From an uncultured Flavobacteriales bacterium (GTDB taxonomy: Bacteria; Bacteroidota; Bacteroidia; Flavobacteriales_D; Sanyastnellaceae), in the NCBI GenBank assembly GCA_938085105.1, contig CALKGK010000037.1, forward strand, positions 1 through 61,374: DNA of 61,374 nucleotides, given 5' to 3'. The position numbers were made by a program, and so were the translations under genes. Shown piece by piece: positions 51,732 through 58,500 of this stretch (its first letter is position 1; every line of letters begins with the position of its first letter). The notes under the pieces were generated by a model. That model did not search any database and had not been told where the DNA came from. It worked only from the letters and a program-made list of their open reading frames with translations.

Positions 51732-53723
51732 TTATTCTTCTGTTTTATCTTTTTTGTCGGCATCACCTTTAGCGTCACCGTCCATTTTTTCTTTCAATTC
51801 AGACAACACGCCCAAATCACCAAGTGTAGTTCTTTCTACTTTCTCGTTGAGTTGTTTCACTGCTTCTGAAGAACCACGTCCGCCGCCTGAAGCACGTTTC
51901 GCTGGTTTCTTTGCAGAAGGAGTTGGCATCGGTCCTTCCTCAAATGTTCTGAGGTGAGAAACGTTGATGCGTTTTGCGTTTTTGTTGAATTCCAATACCA
52001 TGAAATCAAGCACTTCTTCGAGCTCGGCGTTGCTTCCGTCTGCTTTCTTGAGGTGTTTTGTCTGGCAGTAACCTTCTACACCATAAGGAAGTGTAACGAT
52101 GGCTTGTGCTCCGTCTTTCTTGATAACGGTACCTTGGTGAGTTGATCCCACTTCGAATACGTTCTCGAATACATCCCATGGATTTTCTTCGAGTTGTTTG
52201 TGTCCGAGGCTCAATCTTCTGTTTTCTTTATCGAGTTCAAGAACGATCACCTCGAGTTCGTCGCCGATAGCGCAGAATTCAGATGGGTGCTTCACTTTCT
52301 TGCTCCAGCTCAAATCAGAGATGTGGATCAAACCATCAATGCCTTCTTCCAACTCAACGAATACACCAAAGTTGGTGAAGTTACGTACAGTGGCTTTGTG
52401 CTTCGATTGTACAGGGTATTTTGTTTCGATTTCAGCCCATGGATCTTGGATCAATTGCTTCATACCGAGCGACATTTTTCTGTCTTCACGATCTAAAGTC
52501 AATACTTCCGCCTCCACTTCGTCTCCTACTTTCAAGAAGTCTTGAGCTGAGCGAAGGTGCTGTGACCAAGACATTTCAGAAACGTGGATCAAGCCTTCAA
52601 CTCCAGCTGCGATTTCAACAAACGCACCGTAATCGGCCAAAACAACCACTTTTCCTTTCACTTTGTCTCCAACGTTCAATCCTTCGTCGAGTGCATCCCA
52701 TGGGTGAGAAGACAATTGCTTCAAACCAAGAGCGATACGTTTCTTGTCATCATCGAAGTCAAGAATAACCACGTTGATTTTAGAATCGAGTTCAACCACT
52801 TCTTCTGGGTGATTGATACGACCCCAAGAAAGATCGGTAATGTGGATCAATCCGTCTACGCCACCAAGGTCCACAAACACACCGTATGAAGTGATGTTTT
52901 TGACGATACCTTCGAGTACTTGACCTTTCTCCAATCCGGAGATGATTTGTTTTTTCTGTTCTTCGAGTTCTGCCTCGATGAGTGCTTTGTGAGAAACAAC
53001 CACGTTTTTAAATTCTTGGTTGATTTTAACCACCTTGAATTCCATCAATTTTCCAACAAACTGATCGTAATCACGGATTGGCTTCACATCGATCTGAGAA
53101 CCTGGCAAGAATGCTTCGATTCCGAATACATCGACAATCAAACCACCTTTTGTTCTGCATTTCACTTCACCTTTGATCACTTCACCGTTATCAAGAGCGT
53201 TATTCACGTTCTCCCATGCACTGTGTACACGTGCGGTTTTGTGAGAAATGATCAACTGACCACCTTTATCTTCTTGCTTCTCAATGTAAACAGGAACGGT
53301 GTCTCCAGCAGCTAAATCTGGGTTGTAACGGAATTCTGAAGAAGAAACAACACCTTCTGACTTGTAGCCAATGTTGATAACAACTTCTTTCTTTCCAACA
53401 GAAAGTACGGTTCCGTCAACCACTTCTTTTTCTTGAATGCTTGTCAAAGTGTTCCCGTATACATCGTTCAAGCGCGCGCGCTCTTCGTTGGTATACTCGT
53501 CTTGACCTGATTCGTAAGCGTCCCAATCAAATGGAGCTTCAGGAACAGTAAGATCCAACTCTTCGTCGTCTTCCTGATCCTCTTCTACTGCCTTCGCTGC
53601 TGTTTCTTCAACGGCTTCAGGAGTTGCTTCTTCTGTTGCTTTGCTTTCTTCAGCAGCGGCATTGGCTGCTTGATTTTGAGTTTCTTCAGTATTCTCTACT
53701 GAATCTTTGTTTTCTTCCGCCAT
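51732..53723 (-). CDS. rpsA: 30S ribosomal protein S1
   Basis: 663 residues with six S1 domains, each recognisable by its central beta-strand (GTVLSVGKKEVVINIG, GEVKCRTKGGLIVDVFG, GIVKNITSYGVFVDLGG, GKVVVLADYGAFVEIA, ATVRNFTNFGVFVELEEG, GTVIKKDGAQAIVTLPYG). An acidic N-terminal extension of about 85 residues (rich in Glu, Ala) and a short basic-then-charged C-terminus are typical for Bacteroidota S1. It recruits mRNA to the 30S subunit; in Bacteroidota, where Shine-Dalgarno use is low, it is thought to be important for initiation. ATG 53723 (MAEENKDSVENTEE) is preferred to ATG 53738. Confidence 0.95.
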   Translation of the reverse strand: MAEENKDSVENTEETQNQAANAAAEESKATEEATPEAVEETAAKAVEEDQEDDEELDLTVPEAPFDWDAYESGQDEYTNEERARLNDVYGNTLTSIQEKEVVDGTVLSVGKKEVVINIGYKSEGVVSSSEFRYNPDLAAGDTVPVYIEKQEDKGGQLIISHKTARVHSAWENVNNALDNGEVIKGEVKCRTKGGLIVDVFGIEAFLPGSQIDVKPIRDYDQFVGKLMEFKVVKINQEFKNVVVSHKALIEAELEEQKKQIISGLEKGQVLEGIVKNITSYGVFVDLGGVDGLIHITDLSWGRINHPEEVVELDSKINVVILDFDDDKKRIALGLKQLSSHPWDALDEGLNVGDKVKGKVVVLADYGAFVEIAAGVEGLIHVSEMSWSQHLRSAQDFLKVGDEVEAEVLTLDREDRKMSLGMKQLIQDPWAEIETKYPVQSKHKATVRNFTNFGVFVELEEGIDGLIHISDLSWSKKVKHPSEFCAIGDELEVIVLELDKENRRLSLGHKQLEENPWDVFENVFEVGSTHQGTVIKKDGAQAIVTLPYGVEGYCQTKHLKKADGSNAELEEVLDFMVLEFNKNAKRINVSHLRTFEEGPMPTPSAKKPAKRASGGGRGSSEAVKQLNEKVERTTLGDLGVLSELKEKMDGDAKGDADKKDKTEE

Positions 53724-53829
53724 GTGGAGGATGTTCATTTGTATCTTGCTCCTGAAGTAGCACAGAGCAAAAGTGTTTAACTTAACCGTTGGCTACAATA
53801 CGGTTTCCCCAAATGGGGGCGCAAAGTTA
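53724..53829 (-). promoter_or_regulatory. rpsA promoter and structured 5' leader
   Basis: TAACTTTG at 53829-53822 is a perfect -7 box, placing the transcript start around 53815-53818. The RNA would then open with hairpin CCCC-ATTT-GGGG (53818-53807), followed by hairpin AACCGT/ACGGTT (53805-53784) and an about 60-nt stretch before the ATG. Back-to-back hairpins at the 5' end suggest stability control or autoregulation by S1. Confidence 0.5.
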
Positions 53830-53860
53830 ATGAATAATTCCACACTTTCAGCGTTTTAGC

Positions 53861-55522
53861 TTAGTTTATCAACAAACGGATGGTGTATTGCTGGTTGATT
53901 TGGAGCAAATAGACTCCTGGAGCTAGATTTGGACAGTTCAATTGGTGAACATTCTCTTCTTGTAAAAGCACTCTTCCTCCCATGTCGCTCAAACGGATAT
54001 CGCAGGATTCAGACAATTGAAGTACTGCCCCCGTGCTGATTGGGTTTGGGTACACTTTAACTTCTTTTCGACTCAAGTTCTCTACATTGATACTCGCCCC
54101 GTTGTTGGAATATTCAGGCGTCGTTTCGATGAAGGTAACCCAGTTCGGACTGCCATCGGTTTCTCTTCCAAAGCTCAGGTCCTCCCCTACAACTCCAAAA
54201 CCGATGAAATCTGCCAGTGTAAAACCATCCGGACCATATAGCGATAGGCTTTCACCGTTATTGCTCAATCTAAAATTGGTGTGATTCCAGCCTTCCGATT
54301 GGTTTTCATCTGCGAAGAAAAGTAAATATCCACCTGCCGCAATGGTTGTTTCCTGTGGAACATCCAAAGGTACTTGCCACTTGTCTGGGTTGGCGGGATT
54401 GTCTGTCAAATAGTAACCAGCAATGTTGACCGCATTCGGACCTGGATTGTAAATTTCAAACCAATCTTCGTACTCCATTGCGCTATCTAGGGTATCCGAC
54501 ACATTATCGGTCATCAACTCATTGATGTATAATACTTCAGGCTGAACAATCACCAAGGTATTGGTTACACGCGGTGTTGGAATGTTAAAGGTGATGCTAT
54601 TCGGACCACCATCGGCGCTTCTTCCCCAACTTACATTTTCAGGGATTTCAGGGAAAGAATACTCATCAACCAAAGAATCGTCATGGCCTCTTAATTCAAG
54701 ACTCCCCGGTCCATTTAGCTCAAAAGCATGATCGACGCCTTCAATCTCTTCACCATCCATCCAAATCACTATAAATTCTCCCCCGCCAATTGCAGTGAGT
54801 GCAGGATTTGTGGTTGGGAAGGTATAGGAAACTTCATTCACAGGGTCGTGCAAAGCATACCGCGCCAAATTCACTTGAAAAGGGTTGGGATTATAAATCT
54901 CTACCCACGCTTCATGCTCACCACTTAAATCAACAATGTTTGTGCTGTTGTTCGAGAGCACTTCATTGATAAAAAGGGTTTCAACTTCTGGAATAATTTC
55001 CATATTCACATCATCAGGAGTGCTGTTGTCAAAAAAGACCCAATCATCACATCCATCACAACTTCTTCCATAAGAAACATCACTTGCTTGCTCGGGATAA
55101 GCAATTGAATCAACGATAGTTACTCCATCTGGCATCACCAAAAAGATCGTTTCCCCATCCCCACTTAAACGAAAGTTTGCGTGGTCTTCTCCTTGGGTGA
55201 TATCGTTATCAATCCAAAAAAGAATGTGGTTGTTCGGAAGCACGGTGGTTAGTCCGGCATTGGTTGAAGGAATTTCCCACTTCGTGAGCAAATTGGGATC
55301 ATCACTCATGAAGTATCCAGCCAAGTTGGTAATGCTCCCAGCGTTGTAAATTTCCAGCCAATCGTCCTGTTCGAAGAAGTCATCATTGATGCCTGCTTGG
55401 TTACTGGCCATCACTTCATTGATGTAAAGTTGTGCGGAAGTATTGAATTGAAACAGACCAATAGCAAGCACAACAAAAGCGCTTTGCAGTAGGCTAACTC
55501 GGAAGAAACTACAGTTTTTCAT
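53861..55522 (-). CDS. T9SS-exported protein with three lamin-tail domains
   Basis: A 553-residue protein with a signal peptide (about 1-30). Three copies of the lamin-tail domain (LTD) begin near residues 32 (LYINEVMASNQAG), 182 (LFINEVLSNNSTN) and 330 (LYINELMTDNVSD); each continues with a DW(L/F)EIYN or WVEIYNP segment, a GYF/GYYLTD-type strand, and SFGRETDGSPNWV-type closing. Bacterial LTDs occur in surface and secreted proteins and may bind DNA or other polymers. The last 75 residues are a T9SS sorting domain (KVYPNPISTGAVLQL, LSDMGGRVL, GVYLLQINQQYTIRLLIN). The gene is monocistronic as far as can be seen. Confidence 0.85.
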   Translation of the reverse strand: MKNCSFFRVSLLQSAFVVLAIGLFQFNTSAQLYINEVMASNQAGINDDFFEQDDWLEIYNAGSITNLAGYFMSDDPNLLTKWEIPSTNAGLTTVLPNNHILFWIDNDITQGEDHANFRLSGDGETIFLVMPDGVTIVDSIAYPEQASDVSYGRSCDGCDDWVFFDNSTPDDVNMEIIPEVETLFINEVLSNNSTNIVDLSGEHEAWVEIYNPNPFQVNLARYALHDPVNEVSYTFPTTNPALTAIGGGEFIVIWMDGEEIEGVDHAFELNGPGSLELRGHDDSLVDEYSFPEIPENVSWGRSADGGPNSITFNIPTPRVTNTLVIVQPEVLYINELMTDNVSDTLDSAMEYEDWFEIYNPGPNAVNIAGYYLTDNPANPDKWQVPLDVPQETTIAAGGYLLFFADENQSEGWNHTNFRLSNNGESLSLYGPDGFTLADFIGFGVVGEDLSFGRETDGSPNWVTFIETTPEYSNNGASINVENLSRKEVKVYPNPISTGAVLQLSESCDIRLSDMGGRVLLQEENVHQLNCPNLAPGVYLLQINQQYTIRLLIN

Positions 55523-55595
55523 GGATACTTTTTCTTAACACAAAGAACATCTTTAGTTAAGAATGGAGCAAATTCTTGTGAAATAAAAATTGACA

Positions 55596-58500
55596 TCATT
55601 GTTGTCCCACTTTTCCATTGACTAGGGTTTGAATCTCATTCACACTCACTCCAAATGCTTGGTAAGATTTAATGACCTCTTGGCAAGCCTCTTCGGAATT
55701 GAGTTCTCGAGAAACATAGGTGGTCTCCTCCCCTTTTGTCAACTGAATCACTCCGTGCTTTCTTTCAAGACTCAACATGGCCCGAGCCAAATCGGAAGGA
55801 ACTTTGTCTTTAAAGGTTCCAAAAACCACACGGTAGCTGATGGTGTCGCTCGGAGCATCTGCTCTAACTTCTGGTGCAGTTTCTGTTTCCAGCTCGTCAT
55901 TTGAAGGTGTGATGCTTGAAACGGCTACTTTTTGCCCATTTCTATATGCCGTCACAAAAGCATCTTGAATCCCAGCAGCTCGAATTTGCTCTTTTGCTGT
56001 ATTGACCTCTTCTAATCGGGTAAATTTTCCTGAAGTATATCTGAACAATCCTTCTTTGATTTGTTCCACCATCACTTCGTTCACACCAGGAAGATTGGTC
56101 GGGTCGACTTGTTTAGAATAGACCCCAACTTGAACGGTGTAATAGCTTCCGGTAGTTTGACTCCAGTCCATTTCGGACGGAATTGCGTTTGCAGTTGCAG
56201 GGCTAGGGACAGCGGGAGCAACCGTTTCATTCGTTTCAACGGAGGCTTCTGGTCTGGTAGCTTCCACAGATCGAGCAGCATTTTCAGCCAAGGTTTCGGT
56301 TCCTTTGTCCTTACTTTCGGCACGTGCTTCGTACAGGGGAATTCGAACCCCATTTTTATACGCAACAACAAAAGCATCTTTATAGCCCATGCTTCTCACT
56401 TCTTTTTTAGCAAGGTCTGCCGAAGTAAAAGCCTTAAATAGTCCAACCGCGTAGCGAGTCAATCCGCTTGGACTTTCTTCTCCAGACACTGGAGCAAATT
56501 GCGCATAGAGGTTTTGGGGAATGTCTTTTCTAAAAGCACCTACTTGAACCTTGTACACAATGCCCTCTGGCAAGGCCGCATTGATTGGAATGGGTTGTTC
56601 TTCAGAATATGGACTCTCGCTTACGACATTGAACACCTCTGCTTCGAGCACCTTAGGAAAATTGAAATCATACTCTTCAAAACGGTTATTGTTCGCATAA
56701 TAGAAAGCATTGGCTTCGCTTATTTCTGCTCGAATCGCAGTATTCTCAATGGCCACTACTTCAGATTTTTCCTCCCCATCTTCTCCTGAGCCATCAGCCA
56801 GAATTTCTGCAGTGTCTAAATCAAAAATGAAACTTGCCTTTGCTACTTCCATTTCATTGATCTCCTCTTCTACTGATTCAATTTCATCATCCAAGGTCTC
56901 GATCTGCGCATAGACCACACGAGCTTCGGATTTCAATTGCTCAAACTCGGCATTGAGTCCATCCTTCTCTGCTGCAGTCGTGCTCATCTCAGCTGCTTGC
57001 TTTACACGGAGCATTTCCGAGCGGATACCAGAAGCAGCCGATTGTGCCCCATTTCGATCCTTCACTAAAGCAGATCTTTTCGAAACCAAAGTCAGTTGTT
57101 CTTTATCCAGCTCCAACATTGGAGTGAAGTACTCACTATCTGAAATCTTTGAGCGATCGGACTCTGGCAGTTCTAGAGCCAATAATGCGTCGTTTGGATT
57201 GGTTACTTCCATTTCCTCCGCCAAAACCTCAATCTCTGGGAATTCGTTATTCACCTCGGCTTCTACTGCCAAGAGAACTTCAGCTTCGCGTTCATTCAGT
57301 GCTGCATCATCAGCAACATTGCCATCGGGAGTCAATGCATCTTCGCTCCCATCATTCATTGAAGGAAGCTCCTCGTTCGTTTCTTCACTCTCTGATGAAA
57401 AGTTTTCCGCTAAGATTTCTGCTTCAATTCGTTCTCCTGATTTCAGTTGCTCGATTTGTTCAGGATCAAGGCTGGCCACTTGATCTGAATTCTTGAGAAG
57501 GTTCAAAGCTGCATTTTGCAATTCGAGTGCATTCATCTGGAGAATCGCAGCTCTTTTATACATCTCTGCTTGTTTGATCTCATCGATCTCGGGAGCTGCC
57601 TCCGCAAGAATTTCCCGGGATAATTGTTGGGCTTCATCCGCCTCTTGCTCTTTTTCGCGCACTTTCAAAGCCAACCATTCTGCATTTTCAAGTGAAGGCG
57701 CTTGAGCTCTTTTTTCTTCCGCGATTTTGATCTCATTGTCTGTAAAACGCTGCTCAGCAACCACAACCATTGCTTCTGAAGTGCGAATCTCTGCTGCACT
57801 TCGATCGAAGAAAGCTTTTTCAATTTGTTTGTCCAGCTTCTTGATTTCGCGTCTCGACTCAACTTGAGCAATTTCTGACTCCAACACCTCAATTTCGGCA
57901 GCCTTCTCTTCCATTTCTGCCAAATCCTTGTCGAATTGTGCAGCTTCAACATCTGTGCTTAAGTCATCAAACTGTGAATGTCCCTGAATCGTGCTATTGG
58001 TTTGTACTTCCGTTTCATACAAATTGACAAAAGCAGCTTCGAACTGTTCCTCTTTCGAAAGTTCAGACCAGTCGGCCAGTGCTTTTGAAGAGTAATCTTC
58101 GGGCAATGCAAGCGCAACATTTCCGTCACTTCCACTTTCCGTATTCTCGTTCTCAAGTTCTAATTCGCGCTGTTTTTCGGCATCTTGATCCAGCTTTTCT
58201 TCTGATGCTGTTGCATCGGCAAGTGTACCTTCATCCTGACCTCCAATTGCGTCAGAATTGCTTACTGAATTTTCGTTCGCAACATTGCCATTCGTTTCAT
58301 CTTGATTCTCCGTTTCAACAGACAAAGCGAGCGTTTCATTTTCAAGAGGAAGTTTATCCAAAGCAGCAATGAGCTTCAGCTGCTCTTGAGACTTTCTGTT
58401 AATGAGGGATTGCAAGCGAGTGATCTCCAATTGCAAACGTTCTTTTTCTTCAGTGGAAGTGCTCGCATCGATGGCAAAAACGCGTTCGTCCATCTTCATT

